DNA of 62,865 bases, from contig UQAI01000003.1 of assembly GCA_900538885.1 (NCBI GenBank), forward strand, positions 1-62,865, given 5' to 3'. Made by a program: the position numbers and the translations under genes. Position 1 is the first letter of the stretch, and each line of letters opens with the position of its first letter. Below are positions 35,608 through 45,200 of this stretch, one piece after another. The notes under the pieces are model-generated. The model had not been told where the DNA came from. It did no database searches and saw only the letters and a program-made list of their open reading frames with translations. The DNA is from an uncultured Mollicutes bacterium. GTDB lineage: Bacteria > Bacillota_I > Bacilli_A > ML615J-28 > CAG-313.

Positions 35608-35613
35608 ATTATA
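35608..35613 (-). promoter_or_regulatory. Promoter -10 of the tRNA-Thr/rarA unit
   Basis: TATAAT on the minus strand (35613 to 35608), about 18 bases before the tRNA 5' end; no clear -35. Confidence 0.5.
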
Positions 35614-35715
35614 CTAAAAAAACAATTAAATTTCTATTGAATTACATTTATAAAACGTATAAACATGAAAAATAGTTTCATAATAAGAGTATAAAAGAGT
35701 AAAAAGGATGATAAA

Positions 35716-36414
35716 ATGAGATTATTAAAAAAATGTTTAGCGGAAGGAATTGGAACCGCCGTATTAGTTGTTTTTGCTTGTGGTGTTGCTGTATGGACCA
35801 AAGGTAATGTTATCGCAACCGCTTTAGCTTTTAGTTTAGCTGTTATTGCAATGGCATACTCTATTGGTAATATTTCTGGATGTCACGTTAATCCAGTAGT
35901 ATCGTTAGTGTTATTTTTAGATAAAAAAATAAGAGGTAAAGAATTAATATTTTATATTATTTCACAAATTCTAGGTGCTATAATTGGAAGTTTAGTTTTA
36001 GCCCTTTTCTTTAAAGATGCAAGTAATTTAGGCAGCAATATCATCCAAAACTATTTAATAAAATATAAAGGTAATGATGGAAGTATGCTTTGTCCATATT
36101 TACTTGGTGTACTTGTGGAAATTATTTTAACATTTGTTTTTATGTTAGCAGTACTAGGAGTTTTATCAAAACCAGAAAATAAAAGAATTACAGGAATAAT
36201 CATTGGCCTTTCACTTGGTTTAGTTCATTTACTCGGTTTAGCATTAACAGGAACCTCGGTAAATCCTGCAAGATCAATTGGCCCGGCAATAATAGAGGCT
36301 TTTAGCGGTAAAACTCAAGCATTAAAAGAACTTTGGATTTTCATTATAGGTCCTTGTTTTGGTGGCTGTTTGGCTTTAATAACACACAAATGTTTAACAA
36401 AAAGTAACAAATAG
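35716..36414 (+). CDS. Aquaporin / glycerol facilitator (MIP family)
   Basis: A 232-residue six-TM channel for water or small neutral solutes. The second pore motif is intact (TSVNPARSIGP), while the first reads HVNPVVS, NPV instead of NPA. The conserved AEGIGTAVLVVFACG in TM1 and ISGCHVNP follow the family. Length is at the aquaporin end of the family rather than GlpF, and no glycerol kinase gene is nearby. It is monocistronic: the start follows AAAGGATG and its stop is in the terminator stem. Confidence 0.9.
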   Translation: MRLLKKCLAEGIGTAVLVVFACGVAVWTKGNVIATALAFSLAVIAMAYSIGNISGCHVNPVVSLVLFLDKKIRGKELIFYIISQILGAIIGSLVLALFFKDASNLGSNIIQNYLIKYKGNDGSMLCPYLLGVLVEIILTFVFMLAVLGVLSKPENKRITGIIIGLSLGLVHLLGLALTGTSVNPARSIGPAIIEAFSGKTQALKELWIFIIGPCFGGCLALITHKCLTKSNK

Positions 36415-36434
36415 TGGAGGAATCTCCACTTTTT
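36413..36434 (+). terminator. Terminator overlapping the aquaporin stop
   Basis: AGTGGAG (36413-36419) pairs with CTCCACT (36424-36430), then T residues. Two bases of the TAG stop belong to the stem. Confidence 0.87.
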
Positions 36435-36490
36435 ACTTCTATTTAAGCATAAATTCAGTATAATTTCACCTAATTTTAAAAAAAATGTGG

Positions 36491-36496
36491 TATAAT
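36491..36496 (+). promoter_or_regulatory. Extended -10 promoter of the two-component operon
   Basis: TGTGG then TATAAT, 32 bases before the response regulator start. Confidence 0.6.
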
Positions 36497-36527
36497 AGTA
36501 TAGTAATATCACACTAGGGGGTGAATT

Positions 36528-37208
36528 ATGTATCAAATATTAATAGTTGACGATGAAATGCAAATCCGTGAATTAGTGAAAAAATATGCACAATTTGAAG
36601 GTTATGAAGTGAGTGAAGCTTGTAACGGCTTAGAGGCAATATCGAAAGTTAACGAAAAAAAGCCAGACATTATTATTATGGATGTGATGATGCCAGAACT
36701 TGATGGTTATTCGGCGGTTAAAGAAATTAGAAAAAATAACAAAATTCCAATTATTATGCTTTCGGCTCGGGGTGAAGAGTATGATAAATTGTATGGATTT
36801 GATCTAGGCATTGATGATTATGTAACTAAGCCTTTTTCACCAAAAGAGTTAATGATGAGAATTAATGCGGTTTTAACAAGATACCATTCAAAAGAGGCTT
36901 CAAAAGAAGAACCAAAGACCTTAACATTTGCAACTCTAAAAATTGATCTTAGTGCTCACATTGTTTATGTGGATGATGTTAAAATAGACTTAACCCATAA
37001 AGAGTATGAATTACTGTTATATCTTGTAAACAATGCTAACGTGGCCGTAACCAGAGAACAATTACTCGAAAAAGTTTGGGGCTATGGTTATTACGGTGAT
37101 GACAGGACACTAGATACGCATATGAAGTCACTTAGAAAAAAGATTGGTAAGTATTCTGACAATATTATTACTATAAGAAGGGTAGGATATCGTTTTGAAA
37201 CTAAATAA
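36528..37208 (+). CDS. OmpR-family response regulator
   Basis: A 226-residue DNA-binding regulator. The receiver domain has the acidic pair (VDDE), the phosphorylated Asp52 in IIMDVMMPELDG, Thr/Ser in MLSARGE and Lys in VTKPFSP. The C-terminal winged-helix domain has LTHKEYELLLYLVNNANVAVTREQLLEKVWG and ends GYRFETK. The start follows GGGGGTG. It overlaps the kinase gene by 14 bases. With an HtrA-like protease next in line, an envelope-stress role like CssRS is plausible, but the stimulus is unknown. Confidence 0.95.
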   Translation: MYQILIVDDEMQIRELVKKYAQFEGYEVSEACNGLEAISKVNEKKPDIIIMDVMMPELDGYSAVKEIRKNNKIPIIMLSARGEEYDKLYGFDLGIDDYVTKPFSPKELMMRINAVLTRYHSKEASKEEPKTLTFATLKIDLSAHIVYVDDVKIDLTHKEYELLLYLVNNANVAVTREQLLEKVWGYGYYGDDRTLDTHMKSLRKKIGKYSDNIITIRRVGYRFETK

Positions 37209-38691
37209 AATGAGCTTAAAGTGGAAATTATTCCTATATATTTTATTTTTCTCGGCGATTGTTATTTTAATTTTTTGTGTCTTTCAAATCTTGTTGCTAG
37301 ATAAAGTATATCGTTCTACTAAAATTAAACAGACAAAATCACTCATGCAAGAAATTTATACAACCATTGATGGTAGTAATGTAACCGCATATGCTAATAA
37401 CAATTCAGAAGAAGTAAAGAAGATAACAAATCTTTTAAAAGATGCGGAAGCTAGTGTTTACTTAGTAAAACAAGTAGTAATGAATCCACTTTTAGGAATT
37501 GTTGAATATCCTTTAATATATGGAGATGGTGATTTTAATACTAAAATTTTGAATGTTGATCAGTTAAATAAAGTGTATCAAGGAATTGAGAAAACTGGTC
37601 AACCTAAGTTTGTAGTCATAAAAGATGATACACGACCTGAATTTCAACAGGTGATAACCGATAAAGTTGATGTTATCGAAAATAATGCGATCATTTATTG
37701 TGAAAGGGTTAAGCTTGCCGATAATTATAGTGATTATATGATTGTGATGTATGCGAGGGTTACTCCGGTACAGCCAGCGATTGACACATTAAAGACACAA
37801 TTGCTTTATATTACTTTAATTGTCATAGCACTCTCAATTTGTATTGCCTTATTAATGTCTAAAGCAATATCAAAACCAATTATTGAACTTACCACTGCCG
37901 CATCTTATTTAGGCGAAGGTGATTATGAAAATCTTGTATTTAATGCGGAAGGGTATAAAGAAATATCAGAATTAAATGATACTTTAAATTACGCGGTTGA
38001 TGAATTAAAGAAAACCGAGACTCTTAATCGCGAATTACTAGCTAATATATCGCATGATTTAAGAACGCCTTTAACTCTTATCACAGGGTATGCGGAAATG
38101 ATTAGAGATTTTCCAAATGAAGATCAAAATGCTAATGTCCAAATTATTATTGATGAAGCAAACCGCCTTAAAAATCTTGTTTCTGACCTTCTTGTTTTAT
38201 CGAGAATTTCCGCTAGAACTGAGCCATTAAATAAAACAAAATTTGATTTAACTGCTTTAATTGAAACTATCGTAACTAGACAACAAAAGTTTTTAGAAGT
38301 AGAATCATTTAAGTTAACTTTTAACTTTAATGAACATATTTATGTTGTTGCTGATAGTGGTAAGATTGAACAAGTAATTTATAATTTTATTAGTAATGCG
38401 GTTAATTATAGTGGTGAATCAAGAACAATTGAAGTCAATCAAATCATTAAAGACAAAATGGTTAGAATCGAAGTTAAAGATTATGGCATTGGTATTAAAA
38501 AAGAAGAACTAGAATATGTATGGCAAAGATATTACCGAGTTGATAAAGGACATCAACGCCCTACCCAAGGTAGTGGTTTAGGACTATCAATCATTAAAGG
38601 TATTTTGGATTATCATGAATTTAAGTATGGAGTAACTTCAGTTGAAAATAAAGGTAGTACTTTTTGGTTTGAAGCACCAATTGCAAAGTAA
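37195..38691 (+). CDS. Sensor histidine kinase
   Basis: A 498-residue membrane kinase. TM1 is near residues 12-34, an extracellular sensor region spans about 35-200, and TM2 lies at about 203-222, followed by a HAMP domain. The HisKA box ANISHDLRTPLTLITGYAE has the phospho-accepting His near 286. The ATPase part has NFISNAVNYSG, VKDYGIGIKKEEL and GSGLGLSIIKG. The TTG at 37195 is preceded by TAGGAT at 6 bases; an ATG at 37210 is the alternative. It overlaps the response regulator, so the pair is coupled. It sits 30 bases before the HtrA-like gene. Confidence 0.94.
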   Translation: MKLNKMSLKWKLFLYILFFSAIVILIFCVFQILLLDKVYRSTKIKQTKSLMQEIYTTIDGSNVTAYANNNSEEVKKITNLLKDAEASVYLVKQVVMNPLLGIVEYPLIYGDGDFNTKILNVDQLNKVYQGIEKTGQPKFVVIKDDTRPEFQQVITDKVDVIENNAIIYCERVKLADNYSDYMIVMYARVTPVQPAIDTLKTQLLYITLIVIALSICIALLMSKAISKPIIELTTAASYLGEGDYENLVFNAEGYKEISELNDTLNYAVDELKKTETLNRELLANISHDLRTPLTLITGYAEMIRDFPNEDQNANVQIIIDEANRLKNLVSDLLVLSRISARTEPLNKTKFDLTALIETIVTRQQKFLEVESFKLTFNFNEHIYVVADSGKIEQVIYNFISNAVNYSGESRTIEVNQIIKDKMVRIEVKDYGIGIKKEELEYVWQRYYRVDKGHQRPTQGSGLGLSIIKGILDYHEFKYGVTSVENKGSTFWFEAPIAK

Positions 38692-38721
38692 AATTTACAA
38701 TAATTAGGAAGGAAAAAGGAA

Positions 38722-39948
38722 ATGAAGAAGAAAAGTTTATCAATTATATTATGTATTGTCATGGTATTTTGTTTAGTTGGATGCCGTGCTAATGGTTCAA
38801 CAACTAATAATGTCACAAATAACATTACAAACGAAATTACCAATAAAGTTGTTAATTATGAAGATATTAAAATTACTGATTTGGAAAATGCTGTAGAAGA
38901 AACTGTAAAACGTGTTGAAAATGCAGTGATTGGTGTCATTTTAAAACAAGTAAGTACCGTTAGTGGTAATGTAACATCCGAAGATAATTATGGTATTGGT
39001 AGTGGTGTAATTTACAAGAGAGTTGAAAACTATAATGGTGAAACTTTAACGGGATATACTTATTATGCTATTACTAATCGCCATGTAGTAACTGATGAAG
39101 ATGGAAAATTAAAAGGTGAAAGCAAGGTTTATGTGTATCTTGGCTCTCATGATTTAGAATTAGAAGCCAAGGTAATCGCATATGATGATAAAGATGATTT
39201 AGCTTGCATAACATTTAATTCAAATATTTTCATCCAACCTGTTGAATTTGCAGACAGCGACCAAATTGAGAAAGGTTCATTTGTAATTGCCGTAGGTAAT
39301 CCAGAAGGCTTTGATTATTATGGTTCGGTTACTTTTGGAGTTGTTAGTGGTCCATTACGTTATATTTCTGCTGATACTGACGGTGATGGCACTAAAGATT
39401 TTTATGGTAAATACATTCAACATGATGCATCAATTAATCCTGGAAACAGTGGTGGTGGTCTATTTACTTTAGATGGTAAATTAATAGGCATTAATACTTT
39501 AAAAATTTCATCTAATAACGTTGACAATATGGGATTTGCGATTCCATCTAATGAAGTAAAACTTGTGGTAACTGAATATCTTGAAAAAAATATCAAGATA
39601 GTAAGACCAAGATTAGGTATTTCTGGTACAACAGTAAGAGATTTAACTCCAGCCACAATTTCTCAATTAGGTTTAAAGAGCATTCCTACATCAATTTATG
39701 AAGCAGGCGAAGCAGCTTATGGAATTTATGTTCGCGATGTAACTACTGGTGGAACTATGTCAAGTACTAATATAAGTTCTGATGATATTCTTTTAACATT
39801 CGATGGTGTAAAGTTAAAGAATATGTCAACTCTTTCAGCAATGCTAAATACTTTAACCGATTATAAAGTTGGTTCATCTGTAAAAATTACATATTATGAT
39901 CGTTCTGAAAATAAAGTTGTTGAAACAAATATAGTTTTAAAAGCTTAA
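38722..39948 (+). CDS. HtrA-like serine protease lipoprotein
   Basis: A 408-residue exported trypsin-like protease. The signal peptide ends in the lipobox LVGC, so it is anchored to the outer face of the membrane by lipid rather than by the usual HtrA TM helix. The catalytic triad reads His121 (ITNRHVV), Asp159 (DKDDLA) and Ser243 (NPGNSGGG). A PDZ domain covers about residues 290-405. An Asn/Thr-rich stretch follows the lipobox. It is the third gene of the two-component operon and is probably its target, as HtrA genes are under CssRS in B. subtilis. Confidence 0.9.
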   Translation: MKKKSLSIILCIVMVFCLVGCRANGSTTNNVTNNITNEITNKVVNYEDIKITDLENAVEETVKRVENAVIGVILKQVSTVSGNVTSEDNYGIGSGVIYKRVENYNGETLTGYTYYAITNRHVVTDEDGKLKGESKVYVYLGSHDLELEAKVIAYDDKDDLACITFNSNIFIQPVEFADSDQIEKGSFVIAVGNPEGFDYYGSVTFGVVSGPLRYISADTDGDGTKDFYGKYIQHDASINPGNSGGGLFTLDGKLIGINTLKISSNNVDNMGFAIPSNEVKLVVTEYLEKNIKIVRPRLGISGTTVRDLTPATISQLGLKSIPTSIYEAGEAAYGIYVRDVTTGGTMSSTNISSDDILLTFDGVKLKNMSTLSAMLNTLTDYKVGSSVKITYYDRSENKVVETNIVLKA

Positions 39949-39964
39949 AGGTTAATATTATTAG

Positions 39965-40010
39965 AAAAACTTAAATAATGGATAAAGTATTTCATTATTT
40001 GAGTTTTTTT
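39965..40010 (+). terminator. Terminator after the HtrA-like gene
   Basis: AAAACTTAAATAATG (39966-39980) pairs with CATTATTTGAGTTT from 39993, followed by T residues. Confidence 0.8.
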
Positions 40011-40078
40011 CTTTATCATAAGATTTGCTTTAATGCTCTAAATAAGTGATTTTTTCTTATTAAATAGGGAAAAATTAT

Positions 40079-40108
40079 TTGCAAAAAAGGGTCGAAATAT
40101 GGTATACT
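40079..40108 (+). promoter_or_regulatory. Promoter of the ABC-F gene
   Basis: TTGCAA (40079-40084), 18-base spacer, ATGG-TATACT with the -10 at 40103-40108. Confidence 0.6.
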
Positions 40109-40136
40109 ATAATGTAGTAATACTAGAGGTAAAATT

Positions 40137-41690
40137 ATGTTAGTAACAGTAGAAAATTTAAATTTGACATACGATAAAAAAAGAATATTTAATAATGCAA
40201 GTTTTAGAATTCTTGAAAATGAAAAAATAGGCGTAATAGGAAATAACGGTGTTGGCAAGTCAACCCTAATTCAAGTCTTATGTGGAAAAGTATTGCCAGA
40301 TAGTGGTACTATTACCTTTGATAAAAATCTAAAAGTAGGTTATTTAGACCAATATATGCATATTAATAAAAAACTTACAATTGAAGAATACCTAAAAGAA
40401 GCATTTAAAGAACTATATAAAGAAGAACAAATAATGAATGAAATGCTTGATGAAATGAAGACTATCACAGATCATACTCTAATTGATCGTTATGTTAGAA
40501 ATACTAGTAGAATTAGAGAGGAACTAGAAAGTAAAGATTTTTACGCCTTAAATTCAAAAATTGCACGTATCGCAACGGGACTTGGGGTGGTTAATTATGG
40601 AATGAAAACCATAATGGAGCATTTATCAGGTGGTCAAAAAATGAAAGTAATATTGACAAAATTATTACTTGAACAGCCTGACTTACTTATTCTCGATGAA
40701 CCAACTAATTTTTTAGATACTGTTCATGTTGATTGGCTCGTTAAATATTTGAAGGAGTATGAAGGAAATTTTTTTATTGTTTCTCATAATCAAGAATTTT
40801 TAAATGATGTTGTAAATGTTATTATGGAATTAGAATTTGGGAAGATTACAAGGTATAAAGGTAATTATGATTCTTACAAAATAAAAAAAGCTATGCAAGT
40901 TGAAAACTATGAACGTGAGTATCTATCACAACAACGTGAAATTAAACAATTAAATGATTATATTGCTAAAAATAAAGTTAGGGCCTCAACTGCTAAAATG
41001 GCAAAAAGTAGGGAGAAAAAACTTGAAAAAATTGAAGTAATGGAAAAACCCAAAAGTGGAGATATTCATTTAAATTTATCTTTTAATTATAAACCAATTT
41101 ATTCTAGAAAGTTTCTAGAAGTAAAAGACTTAGAAATTGGTTATGATAAATCATTACTACCAGCCATGAACTTTGAAATACCAAGTGGCGAAAAACTTGC
41201 GGTTACAGGTTTCAATGGAATTGGTAAATCAACTTTATTAAAAACACTCGTAGGTGAATTAAACCCGATTGAAGGAAGTTTTAAGTTTGTTGATGATGCT
41301 TTAATTGCTTATTTTGAACAAGAACATAATTTTGAACATCCCGAATATACGCCAATGCAAGAAATTTCCAATATCTATCCTTTAATGGATGAAAAAGATG
41401 TTAGAACTAGACTTGCTAGATGTGGGTTAGTAGGCAACTTAGCAATGCAACCAATTAAAACTTTAAGTGGTGGTGAACAAGCCAAACTAAAACTTTGTAA
41501 AATTATGATGAAGAAGGCTAATGTTCTTATTCTTGATGAACCAACTAACCATTTAGATAAAATCGCAAAAGAAGAATTACTAGAATACCTTAAAAAATAT
41601 CAAGGTACAATTATTTTTGCAAGTCATGAAAAAGATTTTATCGAACGTCTTGCCACAAGAATATACAATATTGAAGATTTGTTACTCTAA
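40137..41690 (+). CDS. ABC-F family ATPase
   Basis: A 517-residue soluble protein with two ABC ATPase domains and no membrane part. Walker A motifs are GNNGVGKST and GFNGIGKST; signatures LSGGQKMKV and LSGGEQAKL; Walker B motifs LLILDEPTNFLD and VLILDEPTNHLD. The interdomain linker (about 240-300) is helical and charged, as expected for a P-site-reaching ABC-F protein on the ribosome. Many relatives (YbiT/EttA-like) are translation factors; some protect against antibiotics. Nothing here favours a resistance role. Monocistronic with its own promoter. Confidence 0.93.
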   Translation: MLVTVENLNLTYDKKRIFNNASFRILENEKIGVIGNNGVGKSTLIQVLCGKVLPDSGTITFDKNLKVGYLDQYMHINKKLTIEEYLKEAFKELYKEEQIMNEMLDEMKTITDHTLIDRYVRNTSRIREELESKDFYALNSKIARIATGLGVVNYGMKTIMEHLSGGQKMKVILTKLLLEQPDLLILDEPTNFLDTVHVDWLVKYLKEYEGNFFIVSHNQEFLNDVVNVIMELEFGKITRYKGNYDSYKIKKAMQVENYEREYLSQQREIKQLNDYIAKNKVRASTAKMAKSREKKLEKIEVMEKPKSGDIHLNLSFNYKPIYSRKFLEVKDLEIGYDKSLLPAMNFEIPSGEKLAVTGFNGIGKSTLLKTLVGELNPIEGSFKFVDDALIAYFEQEHNFEHPEYTPMQEISNIYPLMDEKDVRTRLARCGLVGNLAMQPIKTLSGGEQAKLKLCKIMMKKANVLILDEPTNHLDKIAKEELLEYLKKYQGTIIFASHEKDFIERLATRIYNIEDLLL

Positions 41691-41764
41691 AATTATAGTT
41701 ATATGTTTGATAAAAAAAGCATATTTTGATAAAATATACTAATAAGAATAAAAGGAGAATGACT

Positions 41765-42241
41765 ATGGTACGCGTACATATGATGGTAGGAATACCAGGA
41801 AGTGGTAAAAGCACATATGCTAGACAACTAAGCCAAGAAAAAGGGTATAAGATAGTTTCAACCGATGTTATTAGAATGGTGCACCCTGATTGGGAAGAAC
41901 CACTAATTTGGCCTGAAGTTTATCGTTTAACTGCTGAATACTTGAAAAATGGTACCGATGTTATTTTTGATGCTACCAACATTACTCCCAAGGTTAGAAA
42001 TAGATTTAAAGATGAAGTAAGTAAATATTTCAATGAATTTGAAGTAGCAGCATATTATTTTGACACTTTACCAGTGATTTGTGCGAAAAGAGTTGAAATG
42101 CGTAATAAAATGGCTAATGAACTTTATTTGCCAGTTGAAGTTGTCTTTTCATATGGTGAAAAAATTGTTAAACCAACACTGGATGAAGGCTTTATAGAAA
42201 TAATTAATGTTAATAACTTAGAAAGGAAAGAATATGAGTAA
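41765..42241 (+). CDS. Small P-loop kinase (polynucleotide kinase-like)
   Basis: A 158-residue AAA_33/zeta-like nucleotide kinase. It begins VRVHMMVGIPGSGKSTYARQL (Walker A GIPGSGKST), has STDVIR after strand 2, DVIFDATNITPKVRNRF with the substrate-side acid, and lid arginines in CAKRVEMRNK. It may phosphorylate a small molecule or nucleic-acid end. The ATG at 41765 is eight bases after AAGGAG; an ATG at 41759 is too close to that site. It overlaps the polC start by 8 bases, so the two are coupled, though polC linkage does not reveal the substrate. Confidence 0.8.
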   Translation: MVRVHMMVGIPGSGKSTYARQLSQEKGYKIVSTDVIRMVHPDWEEPLIWPEVYRLTAEYLKNGTDVIFDATNITPKVRNRFKDEVSKYFNEFEVAAYYFDTLPVICAKRVEMRNKMANELYLPVEVVFSYGEKIVKPTLDEGFIEIINVNNLERKEYE

Positions 42242-45200
42242 TGCAAAGTGGCTTGAAACATTAGAACTTTCAAATATTGAAGTTAATGATGATATTAAAA
42301 ATGGTGAAATTACATCAGTTAAAGTAAAACAAAGCGACAATTCATGGCGTATCTTCATAACTCTTGGACGTGTACTTCCATGGGATCAACTTTCGGATAT
42401 GCTTGAAAAAATTAAAAATGCCTTTATGACAAAATACAATGTTTCTAAGGTGTTATTTACAATTAGATGGTTAGACACCACAATAACAAGTGAAGATTTA
42501 ATTGCTTACTTTAATGCTGGTGTTGATGTATGTAAAAAAATTAAAGCTACAACTATCTTGCTAGCAGAATTTCCTTTTCAGATTAAAGAAAATAACTTAA
42601 TTCTTAAAGTTCCTACTAAAGAAAATCAAAATGTAGTAGATGAACATTTACCATTAATTCAAGCTTTTTTTGTTAATTACGGAATTGGACATATAAAAGT
42701 GAGCAGTTCAATTGATATAGATGAAGTCTCTAAAGGTGATTTACATCATGAATCAATTGTCAGAATGGAAGACCAAAATGAAGCTAAAAGTGTTGAATTA
42801 TATCAACAAAAGAAAGCAGAAGCAGCCGAAGGAAGAGAAGAAGCAACATTTTATCGTAATAACTTCAATCACGTTTTAACTATTGTTCTTCACGAAGTTC
42901 CGATGACTAGTATGGAAGTTGAAGAATTCAAACAAATCAATGGTACCAATAAAGTTGAAACTACTGGTATTGTTGTTAAAACTTCAACTAGAGAACTAAA
43001 AACTAGAGATGGTAGAACTTTAAGATTATTTGAAGGTGTTATTACCGATTTTCAAGATTCAATTATTATCAAAAGATTTTATCGTGAAAGTGATGCGAGA
43101 ATATTTGAAGAAGATATTAAACCTAATAAACGAATTGTTATTCAAGGTAATATTCAATGGGATGATTTTGCCAAAGATGTTGTAATTATGTGTGATCGTG
43201 TTACTGTATGTGGTGTCGATGCATCAAGACAACGTTTTGATAGTAGTCTTGAAAAACGTGTAGAACTTCACGCTCATACTAAAATGTCAGTGCTTGATAG
43301 TATTTTAAATGTTGATGAATATGTTGAACAAGCAAAACGATTTGGACATCGTGCTCTTGCGGTAACAGATCATGCTAATTGTCATATTTTACCAGAGTTT
43401 TTCTCATTATGTAAAAAGAATGATATTAAGCCGATAGCTGGAGTTGAAGCATATTTTGTTGATGATACAAATTTAAGAATTGTTCATCCATATAGTGAAG
43501 ATATAGACCTTAAAAAAGCAACATTTGTAGTTTTTGACCTTGAAACAACAGGATTAAGTGTCAACTATAATGAAATAATTGAAATAGGTGCGGTAAAAGT
43601 AAAAGATGGAATGATTATTGACTCATTTTCAACTTTTGTAAAGCCACGAAAGCCAATTTCTAGTTTTATAACCGAACTAACAAGTATTACAAATGAAATG
43701 GTTGTAAATTCCCCATACATTGAAAGTGTGTTTAAAGATTTCTTAGCCTTCATTGAAGGAAGTGTACTAGTAGCTCAAAACGCTGATTTTGATACTGGTT
43801 TCTTATATCAAACAATGCGCAATCAAAATATGGAAATTACGCGTTATCCATGCATTGATACCCTAGATTTAGCACGTACTTTATATCCAGAAGGATTAAA
43901 AAACTATAAACTTGAAACAATTGCTAAATACTTAAAAGTTGAAATTGAGCAACAACACCGAGCAATCCACGATGCGAGAACAACAACTAATGTATTTAAT
44001 CGTATGCTTGTTGATTTATTTAATGAAGGAATTACGAAATATAATTCTATTAACACCCTAATTAAACCAGAACAACTTGCAAAAACAAAAAGACCAACAC
44101 ATTTATGTATTTTAGTACGCAATAAAACTGGATTAAAGAACTTTTATAAGATCATATCCGATGCTCATACGACTCACTTTAATCGTGATGCTTGTGTACA
44201 TAAGACTGTTCTTGACAAGTATCGTGAAGGCTTATTAGTGGGTAGTGGCTGTGCTAACGGTGATATTTTTGAAACAGCTTATGAAAAGTCATATGAAGAA
44301 TTATTGGATAAAGTAAGTTATTATGATTATTTAGAAGTACAACCCCCAGAATGTTATAATTGGTTGTTTGAAAACTTACCAGATGAAGAACGAATACCAA
44401 TAATTCAAGATATTATTAAAAAAATCATTTCTGCGGGCAATGAGAAAAATGTACTTGTTGTTGCGACAGGTGATGTACATCAATTATTAAAAGAAGATAG
44501 TAAGTATCGAAGCATTTATCTTTCTGTAGCAAGACCTAATGGTGGTGGGCCACATCCACTATCAAGGTATGCACCTTTAAACATGCATTTTAGAAGTACT
44601 ACAGAAATGCTTGATGATTTTAGTTTCTTGCCAGCTAATGAAGCGTATGATTTGGTAGTTACTAATACTAAAAAAATTAATGAAATGATTGAAGATTATC
44701 CGTTATTTCCAAACAAACTATACGTTCCACGTGATGACTTTATGAGTAAAATTGGAGTTCCATCGATGAAAGAGGCGGTATATGATATTTCTTTTGCTAC
44801 AACTCGTAAGAAATATGGTGAAAATTTACCTCTTTATGTTCAAGAACGTTTAGAAAAAGAATTAGAAGCAATAATTGGTCACGGTTATTTTTCAGTATAT
44901 TTCATTTCCCATTTACTAGTTAAAAACTCAAATGAAGCTGGTTATATTGTTGGAAGTAGAGGTTCAGTTGGTAGTAGTTTTGTTGCCACTATGATGGGAA
45001 TAACCGAAGTAAATCCATTAAAACCACATTATGTGTGTCCAAAATGCAAATTTAGTGTTTTTAAACTAAGTGATGAAGAAAAAGAAAGATATCATATGAG
45101 TGTACCTGCAGAACTTGATGCTAAACTTAAAAAAGTTGGTGTAGGTATGGACTTAGAAGATGCATATTGTCCGATTTGTGGTGAAAAACTAAATAAAGAT

